A stretch of 64,000 bases of DNA from Klebsormidium nitens. Taxonomy: Eukaryota > Streptophyta > Klebsormidiophyceae > Klebsormidiales > Klebsormidiaceae. Position numbers and translations under genes: made by a program. The first letter of the stretch is position 1. The number at the start of each line of letters is the position of its first letter. The notes beneath the pieces are model-generated. The model saw only the letters and a program-made list of their open reading frames with translations. It did no database searches and was not told the origin of the DNA. The DNA is taken from contig DF237039.1 of assembly GCA_000708835.1 (NCBI GenBank), positions 124,001-188,000 of the forward strand. The letters are read 5' to 3'. Of this stretch, positions 21,207 to 34,200 are shown one piece after another.

Positions 21207-24200
21207 CTATGCAACGCCCTCCTGGGCCTCCGGCAGTGCCGCCGCCTCTTCTTCCGGCTCCTCGTAAGGGACGTACGGAGTGATCGTCGCAAGCGGCATC
21301 GTTTTGAAGTCGACTTCCTCGTTCTCGAGCGCGATAAAATCCTCCATGTCTGAGTACTCGTCGCTGTCCCACTCCGACTCCGAGTCGAGCATCTGCTCCT
21401 CGAGCGCGTACGCGACGAACTTGTTCCCACTCGGGCCGCGCGCCGCCGCTTTGCGCTTCTTGACCGCGAGCATCTTCCGCCGCCGTTTGGAGCGCCGGTC
21501 GTTCCTGTCAAGGGTTTCAAGCTGGATTCAGATGGGGGGAGGAAGCTGCAGGAGACGCTTTGCTGACCATTGCACTTTGCCAGGGGCCAGTACAACAACA
21601 GCGTGAAGAGAATGCTGCTTTACCGCAAAATCCACTTTCTTACACCTTCGAGCGCTAGCTGAAAAGAGAGGGACCGGGAAACAAGGGATCCGCTCCTGTT
21701 GCAGGCTCAACCATCTAGAATTGCTGCTTCAGTTCAACAAGGGTGTGGCATCGGCGACTCCCATCTCCAAACGATCAGAAATGACAGCGACGACGAAAAC
21801 TCGGCTTCAAAAGGGAGCACCTATAGACGTAAGTCTGTCCTGCCCAAAACGGGCCTTGATTGGATCAACAAAGTCCAGAAACGACCTAGTCAGATCGCCT
21901 CCGAAGGACCTGGATGAGAAGAAAGGGGCTTCTATGTGCTCGAACCAAACGATCACCACCATTACCAACAATACTACAGGTCAACCAGAACAGCTCTGGT
22001 TTTCCTTCGTGTGCAATGTCCACCTGAAGAACGACCGTCTTTGATGTTTCTCAAGATCTCGCAGACCTTATACCCTGCGGTGTCGAGTGCTGGTCAGAAA
22101 GGGTCCTCATACTGAATCGAACAAGTGCTTTGCCGAAAACATAACCCAGGCAACTCTGCTTTCGGACTGTTGGCTTAAAACACTGGAAAACTAGAAGAAG
22201 CAGAATCGAAGCAGAGATACTGACAGCTGTTCCTCACCGTCGCTCCTCCTCTTCCAGATCAATCTCCGCCATCTCGCCGCCCTGCTCCACCAGCGTTACC
22301 TCCACGCCCGGGGCCACTTTCGGACGCTTTTCGGACGCGCTCTCCCGTTTTCGGACGCTCTCGGACGCCTTCCTCTTGGCGCCCCTCTCCTCCTTGCCCT
22401 TCTCCTGGTCGACAACCGCCCACCACGCCGACGGTGCCGCGCTCTTCCGTCCGGAACGCGTCCGCGGAACGGATTCCGTAGGGGCTTCGGCACCGTTCGA
22501 ATCCGAGTCCACACCTTTTGCGTCCGAACCCCGTTCCTCAACCTCCGAACCCACTTCGTCTGAGTCCGGTTCCTTTCTCGCTGCGTCCAAACCCTTTTTC
22601 TCCGCGTCCGAACAGAGACGTGCATCCAAAGCCCCATCTCCGGACAATGTTCGCTCGTCTTCGTCAACACCTTCGAGCCCACCGGCGCACGTCAAGTCGG
22701 CCGCTTCTTCCCGACCGCTTTCGTAGGCGTCCGTAGTCGGAAAGACTGTCCGAACGTCCGTCGTTAGCACGCGGCAGTTATCGGAAACCCTAAACCCTGC
22801 TTGCCGCAAGTCCTCGCACAACGGGGCTAAGCAGTCAAGCAGACCGGTAGGTGCACAGGTTTCTCGGCAGGCCTCGTAGGCGGCCATCAAACCTTCCAAC
22901 TGATGTCGGAACCGCACTAAAGTTGCTTGTAGCACCTTGTCTTGTGCCACCTGGGCGCAACAGAACGAAAGCTTCAAGGAGCTTCGCCTTTTCCGGCAAA
23001 GGGAATCGTGGGTAGGGAAAGAGACTTCGTTTGAGACTAGAAGTTCGCAAGCGTGGTCCCCCTTCACGATTGAATTTTGCCACCACTGCGCTTCCGAGCC
23101 CGTAGAAAAGAAACTCGGAACAACCTCCCACACTCCAGCCTCTTGGTAAAGGTGGCCCAGCTTTAAAGAGAAAGAACGAATTTGCATCCTTCCGCGTTGT
23201 GGTGCCCTTGACCAGCCTCTCAGTTAAGGTATCCTGCATAAGCACAAACATACTCTTCAGCAGCCCTCTCCTTCTTGCCATTCGCCCATACTATCCCGAA
23301 CGGAGGTTCAGGCCCAACTTTGAGGCCTCCTTGCGCACACACACCGGACCGCAGTGTCCCCTCCTCTCGACCAGCCTCTCGGTCGAAACATTCGGAAAAA
23401 GCATCAACATTGATGGCACACTTTTGGCAGCTCTTTCTACTCGTCCGTTTCGATCGGCTTTTCGCAGTATGTCCAGATCCTAGTGAAAGACGCGGTTGCA
23501 CGCTCACCGCACTCCACTGTCCCCGTTTCCTTTCCACCAGCCTCTCTGCAGCGCAGTGCATCGCGGCCCCCAACCGCACGAGCTCCGCCGCCGCCTCGAC
23601 TTGCGAAGCGTCCGGCTTTTCCGCCCCCGTGCCGTCTCCGTGCGCCGTCTTCGCTGCCACCATAGCCGCTGGCTCTTCTCCCGCAACCTCCGCGTCAGGG
23701 TTGCTCCGTTCGCTCCCGTCGATCGAAGTACTTCCTGCCGTTCCTGTTCTGTTGGAGGGACTTTCTCCCAGACCCCCTTCTGAGACGCACATAAGCATCT
23801 CAACTTCAGCGGGCTTCTGTGCAAGGGGGGGATTCTTCTCACTCCCGTCTGACCCCCCCGAAGCAGGCTTCTCCCTGCTGCGCAGTTCCGACGACCACAA
23901 GCCGGTCCCTTTCGAACCATCCACTTCTTCTGCCCTGCCGACCTCCGAAAGCGCATTCTCACACAGATCCGAGAGCCACAGAACGCCTTCCTCGACGGGA
24001 CTCAATGCCGCGCACAACCCACGCAGAACCCGCAGACCCTGCCGCTCATCTAGGAGGCCCCCGGCCCCCGTTTCTCGCAGCTCGACTGCCACGTCAGCAT
24101 CGCAGACCGCCGTAAACGCGCCAATGATCTGCGTGAGCGGCTCCAGGCCCAGCTCCACGTATCCCCCTTCGTCCTCTGCCAAGTGTCCTTTCCCCATGTG

Positions 24201-26904
24201 CCCACTGCCATCTCTGTTAGAACCGGCCCCCCTTTCTACGGTCCGAACTAGGAACTCGAGCGCCAAGTCTAAAATCTGATCCCTACATCCGTTCGACGCC
24301 AAATGCACAACCGGGGGGGCAGAATCACTCCCATCCATCACCCCCCCCGCCTCTTCTTCCAGTTCCGGCACCTCGGTTTTCAGCCCGCCATTCTCGACCC
24401 AGCTCAGCATCGCCTCCTCACAGTCAGGGCTCTTCTGAGGGGGTAACTCCTCTGGCTTCGTGCCCCCCCCAACCGGAACCGCCGTTACCCCCTCAAGCCC
24501 CCCTTCCCCTGCACCCATGGGCAATCCCGCTGATTCCGTTTCACAGTAACCCCGCTCTTCTCTTTCCAAAGACTCCAGCCCGCTAATGTTACGATCCTCT
24601 ACGAGTCGGGTCGCCGTTTCCAGGCAGTCGCTGACTGCGCTCGCGGCCCATGACACCGCGACCTCCAGAGGACTGTACTCGAGGCCGAGCGTTACGAGGG
24701 ACTGCAGCGGGGCACCTGCCGGGACGTCGAAGCTCGCAACCAATCCACGTGCGACACCTGTCGCCAGGCGGACGGCCCCATCCGAAGGGTGACTCGTGGA
24801 GTACAGACGAACCAGGGACGTGAGGAGCCCACAGAAAGCTGCCAGGAGCAGCGTCTGCAAAAGATGCACCTCTAGTTAGTGCGAAGGTCTGTTGATGGAC
24901 GTTGAGACCCGTGCTGAGAAGTCTGGGGTTCAAGAGGCGAACTGACATGGCGCAGGTGATGTGCCGGATACCTTCGATAAGTCAGGAGTAATGAAAAGCA
25001 ATCTAGTCCTGTCCTTCGAAACAGGTAAGCCAATTATTCAAATTAGAGTCAAGCGCCCGCAAAGTATCCACCTTCTCAAGGAGCTGGTGCACTTGCGAGG
25101 ACTGAGATCCCTCAACCGAACGACGTTTGCCACATGAAGAATCACGCAGATTCAGTCAAATTGCGATCAAGCCAAAAGTGATTCAAAGACAAAAGGGAAC
25201 ACTCAGGAAAGGAAAAATCACAATTGAAAGAAGACACCGACCTACCTCCAGTCCGGCTTCCATCTCCAACCGCAGGATCACAGTTATGTAAACCAGCAGC
25301 TGACCCAGCGGGTTAGGGACCCCCTCGAGCCCCAGATCCTCAACTGCAGCGTCCACTCCAACCAGTTCCCGAGCGACTAGAAACGCCGCAGCGCTCTCAT
25401 CTGGGGTAAGACAGCCGGCCACCAAACCGTCCACTTCTGCCGCACTCTGAGCGCCCTGCTTGTCTGGAGCCAGACTGTCTGACAGATTCTCAGATTCGTC
25501 TTCTGTCACGCCATCGGGGCCCCTTCTCTCGGTTGACTCGACTTGGGTTCTGGAACTTTCGGAGTGGCTTGCGAGCCACTGACACACATCAGAGAGGGCG
25601 GTCAGCGCCGCCAGCTGCAGGCTCGACCTCCAAAAAGTGACACCCTTCACCCCTTCCTCCCCGGCTGGGGCCTTACCCATTTTCACCCCCTCTAACTCCT
25701 CCAAACTTGCCTCAGGCGTTCCAATATTTACCGGTCCGGCCACAACAGCTGCAAGGTCCGCTGAAGTTACGCTCAGAGCCCTAGCTAGCGCCAAGGCTGC
25801 AGGCATTGAGTGCAAGAGCTCCCCTTCCTCCGCCGACTTTGCTTCGCCGTCAGTAGTCGGTGTGTGAAACCCGGCCAATTCGAGCGCAGACAAACAACTG
25901 CCCTTGAACAGCCCCACCGCTCTCTGCGCAAGCCCACCCACATCCTGCAACGCCGCCCCCTGTACTTCAGCCGCCTCTGCACTTCTTGATGGGACCTCTA
26001 AGTATCCTCTTGCCAGACTCAAGGCGTGAATCATAGCCAATTGCGCACCGGCATTGAGCTGAACAGGGCGAACAAACGACGGTGCACCACAGCTTGGCTC
26101 TACGTAGTCCAAGACACCAAGAAGCGTAGTCAGCCCGAAACCGATGTCGGAACTGGCGCCCGAGTGGGATGCACCTTCCCCCCCTCTTTCGGCCTTCGCT
26201 TTCTTCCCCGACCCAGAATCAGCTCGTCGCAGAAATGAAACGAGCACACAATGAACACACACAAGCTCGAGCAACTGCTCACAACTCAGCACAGGCCCCC
26301 TGGACTTTCCCAGGGTGTCTAGCACGTCCCCTGTCCGAATCTGCCCACCGTCCAAAACAAGTCTGCTGACCATCCGAACTCCCCCCCCCTCCAAATTGCC
26401 CAATTCCGAAGGCCCCGTCGGTGGCTCCCGCCAGTCTGGCGAAACCGCCTCTACCAGAAGCCTCTCCACAAGTCGCAGCGCAAGAGCAGCGCCCCCCTGA
26501 CAGCTGGCAGTCCGCATCCGCAAGCTGTCAACATTTTCTTCGTCCCTGGCTTCATTAGCCCCCTTTGGAGACTGGCCACTTCCGTTGCTCCGTTCGCTTG
26601 AGCCGGCACCCAAGTCTTCCTCCCTCTCCCCTGACTTTACCATAGAGGCACTGTCGAAGAGTTCCGCTCCCGGGTGCCCCTCCCTGCTTGCTTCTTCCGG
26701 AGAACCAGCTGAGCAGCCATTCTGCAACAGACCACTTCCTTTCCCAACGCCTTCTCCCGTGGCCGTCTGTTCGCCTCCGGGCTCCTCGGAACAACCCACT
26801 AGCTCGCAGAGGTTCTTTGCGTCCAGAAGAAGGGTGACGGACGCTAGAGTGGCAGAGCGGAGCACCGAGGAGTGAGCGGTGGGGGCTTCAGAAGGGGCGT
26901 CCAT
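21207..26904 (-). CDS. Large alpha-helical protein with Glu/Ser-rich spacers and basic-then-acidic C-terminus; family not recognised
   Basis: Four exons join with consistent phases: 26904-25246 (553 codons, start MDAPSEAP), 24854-23508 (449), 22950-22238 and 21504-21207. They give 1,338 residues. Donors are GAG|GTAGGT, GCG|GTGAGC and ACG|GTGAGG; acceptors are TTTTGCAG, CGCCCAG and CTTGACAG. The first two exons alternate Leu/Ala-rich helices with Gly/Ser/Glu linkers, as in a loose HEAT/ARM-type solenoid. The third holds a degenerate repeat of about 8 residues around GSDAKG, then Lys/Arg clusters (KRKASESVRKRESASEKRPK). The last exon starts with NDRRSKRRRKMLAVKKRK and ends in an acidic stretch (DSESEWDSDEYSDMEDFI). 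This pattern suggests a nuclear or nucleolar protein. A RIX1/PELP1-type ribosome factor was considered, but no diagnostic motif was found. The start could lie further upstream. Confidence 0.65.
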
Positions 26905-27947
26905 ACTGAGTTCAGAAGGGCTACTAGGAAAATTTTGAACGTGGCTGACCAAAAGGCTGGGGCGCCGTTTTGCTTACAAAATCAGGGGCCGTGCCTGCAG
27001 TACAAAAACAAATGTACTCGTTTGTTCTGCCAGCCTCCTAAGGATGTTGAACCATTGACCTCTACAGACAATCGACTTAAAAGGACTGGGGCGAATTGAC
27101 TAAGAGCATTGCTTCTTTCGACCATAGAAGTATCCTCTTTCCAAACAATGCAGGCAAGTGGGCGCAATGATAGGCAACTTCCTCCAAAGGGGTATCAACA
27201 TTTCTATCCAATACCAAACGAAAGAGCCTTTGTCTGGGCTGTCAAGTGAGTATCTAAACAGCATACTACCAGCACTGAGACACTGGTTTGGATACTAAGA
27301 GCAGACGCTTTCACGCTCAACACCTCCTTCGAGCTGAGCAATTGACATACGCTCACCTCAAGAAGGACTCCGAAGCAAAACAATGTACGAATGCCTGCTT
27401 TCCACGGATGTCTTCCAGTACATATGTCCTTCGGCAGCTCCCCTCAGCCCCCATAAATAACCAATTCGAGTCCCCTTGAAGGACACACAAGAAATCACGC
27501 AATCAGACGCTCATGTGGCTGCAGTCCACCCTTCTTTTGCGCTCAATCCCTGGTTCTTCAATGGCTTTTCTCTCCTCTCAAACTGTCATGGAAAATGCAG
27601 CAGTATTTCCTGTAAAATGGTCAAAATGCCGAAGGTCCGGTCGGGCGACTATCGCGGGTACTTCCAGATTATTGCGAATATGAGGGTAGGACTGTGCATC
27701 CAACAAGATTGAGTTTGCCGCTCGATTTGGGACGCGACTCGTGAGTCGTGAATTCTTCATTTTGAGTTCTTGTGGTCGCGTATGGTAGAGACACATCACC
27801 GGGTACGGTAATAATCTCTTCAAATATACTGCGCAATGTCATAATGGCGTGCCAGCTTGAGCAGGACGAAGGGGCATTCAATTCCAATGGCAAGATCTTC
27901 CACATGTTCACTTCAAGTTCTACTTCAAGGAAGGTGACGGTCAGGTG
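26905..27947. other. Divergent intergenic region, no supported gene
   Basis: It lies between the 5' ends of the minus-strand helical-protein gene and the plus-strand F-box gene, so it probably holds both promoters. Open frames of up to about 80 codons on both strands show no recognisable features. Pyrimidine-AG sites close to 26904 leave room for an upstream exon of the minus gene. Confidence 0.4.
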
Positions 27948-30212
27948 ATGGCAGCCCCCTTCTCTTCAGCCGGGCAACACAGCACGGGCAGCATTGCTGC
28001 GAGGCTTTCTGCACCTTCTGTGCTCACTCTTGGTCAGGCAGGACTCGAACTCGTGCTGGAGAAACTTGAAGCGGACGCTGACAAAAACTCTTCTGCCCTC
28101 GTCTGCAAAGACTTCCGAGATGCGGAGCGCCAGACCCGGAAGCACTTGCGGTTGCGGTGCATCAGGAGGCAGATTGAGCTGGCTCCGCCCTGCTTCGAAG
28201 CTGTGACTGATCTTGACCTTTCCAGCATCTTCCCCCCGCGCTTTTCCAGGTTTGACCTCTCTGACCGCCAGCTGGCGCACTTGGCACGGTGCTTCCCTAA
28301 TGTGCGGAGCCTGACGCTGCTCGCTGATGGGTGCCAAGAGTGGCTGAGCAATGGGAGATTGCCGTTTCAAGGCACTTGGCCGAGCCTTGATATGGTGACT
28401 GTGATGCAACCGGGGGCGCACCGATCGAAAAGGTTCAAAGCCTTGGTTAACAACACGATTAGCGGGCGCCCTTTGGTGCTTGCAAATTTGAGGGAAACCA
28501 GGCAGGCTGCTGTGGGTCTGCCGTTGAACAAAGTGCGCCTCTTCTTTCCAAAGGACAAAGATCTGGAGGAGTTGGCGAAGACGAATGTAGCGCACCTAGC
28601 CAGTCTGGAGTTTGAGCTGTTAGGGTCTGATCCTTTCTCCCTAGACCTCTCAGTATTGAATTCCGTCAACTTCCCTGAGTTGACAAGTTTGAGCGCTCTT
28701 GGAGCCTGGCTTGACACTGGCGATGACAGGATCTTCAAATTCACCGAGGAGAAAGTGCGGGGCCTGCTGGAAGAGTTCCCTTACCTCACCAGCTTCACGC
28801 TCCGTGCAATGACTGGGTCTCGGTTCACCACACTCCCTCTCAGTCAGGCGCAAAAATGCAGGTTACCACTTTGCGTCTGGATTTGCGAGAGGAGTTTCGC
28901 TCTCCGGAAATCAGTTTCGACCTGTCGCCACTTCGAGACTGTATCTCGCTGGAGCAATTGGAGTTGGTGGGGGAGAAGATCCTTACATTCAGCAAGCATG
29001 GAGGGATCACAGTTGAGCTTGTTAAGAAGTGTCGGAATCTAAAGAGCTTAAAGCTAGGACTCTGGGAGCGGTACGAATGCCCATCGTCGCACGAGCTTGT
29101 TGCCTTCTTTCAGCAGATAGCAGCAGCAAGTCCCAGGTTTCTCACGCAGATTGGCATCTTGTCCCAAATCGAGGGCAAGAGTTTCAGTAGGGATTTGTTA
29201 GCCCCATTCACGCCATTTTGCAAGAGCTTAGTGACCCTCACCTGCAGGATATGCCCTCTATGCCCTCCAAGAGTTGCGAGCTTCGTCATTGGTGGACTGC
29301 CGCTTTTGCGCGACTTGGACCTTGGGCTTGACGCACCCTACCCTGGTGCAGAGCTCCTGATAGAGTGTCCGAGTCTTGAGAGTGTCAAATTGAAAGCCTC
29401 CCGTCTCGTAAGGTTGACCTTCACGGGTGCCCACTCTGCCCTAGAATCACTTGACCTCTGCTTCGAGAATGAGTGGGTGGTGGAGGAGAGAGGCGAAAAG
29501 AGCAGGCAACTTTCCTGGTTCATAAGGTCCCTGCAATGCTTGGAAAAGCTGACCAGCCTTGCTCTCGACTACCGCAACTCGTCTGGCATGCCGTGGTCGG
29601 ATCCAGAAGTACTACAGGCAATCGCTGAATTGCCTGTCCTCAGAAGGCTGGTTCTAGCTACACCCTATCCAATCTCAGATGCATCTGCAAAGCTTATCGC
29701 ATAAGAGTTCCATTGGCTCTTGGGGTCCACTTCTCTCAAAGAGGTCCGGGTGTCGAACTGGCGCGACATGAAGGGCCCACTCGCTGGCTTTTACTCCACA
29801 CTGTACGGGCATGAGGGCACCGCACATCAGGTAGGCTTAATTTCGTCCTTGAAAACACGGTCCTACCAGATCGAGAAGGGCATCAGAGAAGCTGGGAATC
29901 TTCTGCAGGTATAACATCTGGTTCGTCATCAGTTGGTTATCAGTTGGCTAGTAGGCTTCTAGGCACCGTGTGTTTGTTGTATGCACAGAACTTGGGCCTT
30001 TCAGATGCTTGTTAGTCCTTACAGTGCTTGACTGCATCCATCAGGGAATGCCTTCCTTGTCGTCTGCTTTGCCAGACATTTCCTTGACTCTACACTACGG
30101 TGGTGTGCAGCATGATGGTGAGCGTTCGGAGCCTTCAATAGAATCATCGGTCTATGAAGCTTCGTCTGATGAAGAATTTGGTGGCGAAGAGATTTCTAGC
30201 GCTGAAGACTAG
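27948..30212 (+). pseudogene. F-box/leucine-rich-repeat protein gene with a frameshift and an in-frame stop
   Basis: F-box/LRR proteins are substrate receptors of SCF ubiquitin ligases. The N-terminus has an F-box-like segment (LELVLEKLEADADKNSSALV, then CKDFRDAERQTRKHLRLR), followed by about 500 residues of irregular LRRs. Exon 1 runs 27948-29830 and ends CAG|GTAGGC. Exon 2 runs 30045-30212 and ends in an acidic tail (SSDEEFGGEEISSAED). Two lesions break it. At 28852-28856 a run of five A shifts the frame by one base; LRR coding continues at once in the new frame. A TAA at 29702-29704 stops that frame, but coding-like sequence (SLKEVRVSNWRDMKG) runs on in the same frame to the splice site and into exon 2. 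Either the gene has decayed recently or the assembly has two errors. A working shorter protein is less likely. The full design would be about 680 residues. Confidence 0.65.
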
Positions 30213-31259
30213 GCTCTGGGCTTGGTAAAGTCCACCTTTCGCTAGCCGTTGCAAGGGCCTGGGGTGCAGATAATGTAACAGAAAAGTGCAGTTGGTTGGC
30301 CTGGATATTCGCACACTGCATGGATTGCTAAGAAAGCATGAAGCATCAGTGTACTTTTTGGGAAGAAAGCCATAACTAATCTGTTCAGCGGGCTGCACTG
30401 CACTTCAGTTGCATGCGGCCCGTTTGCATAGTATTGCGCGGAGTCAACGTCTGTCTATAATCGGAGCCAGCCAGTCATGATCAGCGGCCGAATGTACTAG
30501 TACATATGCATACCGTCCGCAAAGCTGCCGATTGACGCACCTTGCTGGTGCGATGCGCTCTAAGGTAGCCTAGCTCAGGTCCGGATCCTAGCTTGTCGAA
30601 TGCAGGTGATCTCGAATCATGAGTAAGCTTGCCGCCATGGGCCGCAAACATGCTGATGGTTCAGCAAACGATGCCGCAGAGCTATGAGCTTGTATCGCCG
30701 TTAGTGACCATCCATGTGCATAGGACCATGCCGCAGGCAAAATCTCCTGACAAGAGCGGGCCCGACTGCACCTGTTACCCCGGTTTAAAGGGAGCCAATT
30801 GCTACTAATGCGGAGATGCATTAGTCGAATGTACTCACTCTCAAGGTGCAGTATACTTCCTCTACATGCAGTGGCAATGATCAGGCAACCCTCTAACCTG
30901 TCTGGGAAAGATAGACAGATCCTCGTGTAAACAACTAGTCGATCACAGCCGTGACTTCAGAGCGCCTCATTTAATTGGGATCTGGACAGCTCGCGTTGTG
31001 CCAACAATGCCATCATCTCCACAACGATCACAAGGGTGGCAAGACTGCTGCTCGAATGCTGAAGTAGAGCATCCGAGTCAATGAGCTGAACAAGCCGAGC
31101 TTCAACCTCAAAAGGCTTGAAGCAAACGCAAACTGTTTCTACTCTATTTGTCAATCTCAACAAAGAATGTGTACTATCCAGGCAACAAAGCCTGGTTCTG
31201 GGCCTCGTGCTTAAAGCGAATAACCGTGCAGCTAACCTGCTCGCCTCACAAACGCCAAA
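30213..31259. other. Intergenic stretch, nothing identified
   Basis: This is the region between the F-box gene and the 3' end of CYP51. No open frame has recognisable content and no repeat stands out. It should contain both 3' untranslated regions. Confidence 0.5.
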
Positions 31260-34200
31260 TCAAGCGGGCGTCAGCTTTCGCCGCTTATAGCGCACACGGC
31301 ACTCCCCTTTGGGTCCCACGACCATCGATTCGAGGTCCGGTTCCGGGAAAGGGCTCACGTTCTCCAACTCGAAGTTCCTCAGGAGGATGCTCCAGATTGT
31401 CTTGATTTGCATGTAGGCAAACGTCTCCCCCATGCACCCGTGCCTGCCTCCGCCAAAGCCGATGTAGGAGAAGGCGCCATATGCCTGCGAATGAGTGTTA
31501 GATGGGCTCCGTCAAAGCTTTGATCCTGTCAGTCAGTCCTTACAAATCTCTTGCGAATTTTGATCAAGGTAACTGATGCGACGCGATGCACGTTAAAGCA
31601 AGGCTCCGACTCCTGGCGTGTCGTTGAAATGGTACAGACTTGCAGACGCTCCCTATAAAAGGTGGCACTGACTGTGTCGAACTCTACTTCCGATGCTTGC
31701 CCGTTCGTCGCCGCTTGCCCGACCGGGACGAACAACCTCGTCTCTCTTAAAAACAGACATATCTCGAGAGCAGCAACACCCTGGCTGGCTGCCGAAGTTG
31801 CCTTGAGTTAACTCGTTAAGAACGGGGTTTAGACACCTCAATGAGTTCCTTACACAAGTCGCCACATTTGTAACAACGTTTTCGAAGAGTAACCATTTGC
31901 CGAGCAGGCTAACTTTCCGTGTTCTGAAGCGGTGTCATTCCTGATCAGCGAAGAAGGGACGCTGATCTTTCTTGGCGGACGACCCTCTACACAGCTCACT
32001 ATTTGGGTCCCAGTCCATCAACAGAGAACCGTCGTGATAAAACTCCGCAAAGGCTAAAACAGTCCTCGACTGACGGCTCTGCAGACACTTTGCAATGTGT
32101 ACTCAGCAGTACTCTGGAACCTTGTGCACAGGCCCGCACCAAAGCCACTGACAAATCCGGTGAGCCCAATTGTCCGTCGCCGAATGCCACGTGGCATGCA
32201 CCCACCTTGTCCTCCTCGCGGCCTGGCCCGAAGCGGTCCGGGTCAAACTCGTCGACGCGCTTGTAGACGTGCGGCAGGCGGTGCGCGAAGCTGGGGGAGG
32301 TAGCGACGATATGGCCCTTGGGCACCACGTGGCTCTCGCCCTTGCGGTTGGTGACGGAGAAGTCCTTGTGCACGTAGCGTAGCAGCATGATCAGGGGGGG
32401 CTGCAGGCGTAGCACCTGGGGGGGGGGTGGAGGAGGACGCGTTACAGCATGATCGAGAGGGGTGTAAAACAAGGCGAAAGTAGGAGGGACACCAAAACAG
32501 CTACAACGAGATGGTAAGAAATGTCCGGAAGACTTTGTTGTGCGGGGCGAAGGGGTAGCGAGAGGCAACGAAGCCTGATTTGGAGGAGAGTGTAACCGCA
32601 GCCCCGGCGGCGCCAGATCAAAATGCGAATCTACTTCGCTGCCCTGGTCTGCGCTAGACCAAGAGAGGGAACTCTTGAGCTGAGCACTCCAACTTGAGCT
32701 GAGCACTCCAAGGAAACGAAGTAGTGATGACCGTCATGAAGACAGCAGGCAAAGTGAGTTGAGACGCTGCTCTCAAAGCTTGGAGAGGGAGATGATCCAG
32801 TTGCCAATAGCCCACAGCTGTACGTCGTAATGGGGGAGGAATCAATCGGGTTGGCCCATACCGTCATTCCTCTTCTGGAAAGCCGACGGCCGGATCTAAA
32901 TGGCTAAGTTTTTCCCACGGCACTTTCTACGCTGCACTGATTCCTACATGGAATGAGGGAGAACGGGCAGCAGCCGTTTAAAAGACTGGCGCCGTTCCAC
33001 CGCTCCTTAACAACCCGCTCGTTTAGGTCACCCGGTGACAAACACGCGAGCGACAGAGAGGCTGCCGGGGACCCCCTGTCGAACCAGTAAAGGAGTGGTA
33101 TACTTTACAGAATCGATGGACGGAGCGAGCACTTGGTGAGACGTTACCTCCTTGATGGCGCGGTGCAGGTAGTCCATCTCCTGCAGGATGTCGTAGTCGA
33201 GCTTCTCCCCGTGCTTGGCCAGCACGCGCTGCTGCTCGCGCACCACGTTCGGCAAAAACTTCTTCTCGCCCCTGCACTCCACACCCGTCAACGGAGAACA
33301 TTATGAGACCCCAAAGTGTGCAAAGTATCCGGCTACGGTGATCCTGAGTTAACGGACTTGTAGCAGATTTGAAGAGACGCAGATTACGACGAAGCTCAGA
33401 CTGGTCCTTTTGCCAGCCACTCACAAAATGAGGACAAGAAGCTGCCGCTGCCTCTGACATAGGCAGTGGGGCAAAGGGTGGAATATCGGTAGAGTCAGGA
33501 TTTGAAAAGCTGTTTGAGCCACATTCCGCCTATATTCTTGACCCACACGGTTCTTCGCACTGCAGTAGGATTGAATACCATTCTGGTCATTAGGATCGCC
33601 TGGGTCCTGTCAGACCGAGGCGGCTGAGTGAGAGCTGGGCCTAATCAACTTTTGGATCAAGCTAACCTGGGCTTAAAGCAGCGCTTCTCCGAAAGCACGA
33701 CTTGCCTCCAAATCGTTCCGACACACTTCGGACAGAGCTTGGTTCGTCTGACGTCCCTTCCAAGATTCAAAGTGCGGTAGATGCTTTCTGATCTGCCTTG
33801 CTTCAACACGAACGGGTTTCCAGTAAGACACACGTGCGATGCAAAGATCGATCGATGTAGAGGAATCTCGGAAAAATTGTAGGGCCATCCAAGGAGATTG
33901 CTTACGCATGGAGATAAAAGCCGGTCCATGTGGAGGTGATCGAGCTCGTGTGCTGGCCAGCAAACAGGGCGGCAATCAATAGGCCCGTGATCTCGTCGTC
34001 GGTCGTGGGACGATCCGGGTTCTTGTAGCGAGCGTCTATGAAGGCCTGTAGGAAGGCAACGGGCTTTTGAATACGGTAAACGCCGGACGTGGCAGAATTG
34101 ATGTAAACCTTTCCGGCTAGGAACGAGTCACAGTTCCAACTCCGAGGTGCGCAATCAAAGATGGCACTAGCGAGACAGAAACACAGGACGTTCCTGAAAA

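Noticed and set aside
23275-24279. 334-codon plus-strand frame
   Set aside because: Shadow of the minus-strand helical-protein exon 24854-23508, which has matching splice sites and phase. The composition is Ser/Pro/Arg-biased as expected of an antisense frame.
21207-26904. PELP1/RIX1 identity for the large helical protein
   Set aside because: The acidic tail and helical build are suggestive, but the diagnostic N-terminal RIX1 motifs are not visible. Left unnamed.
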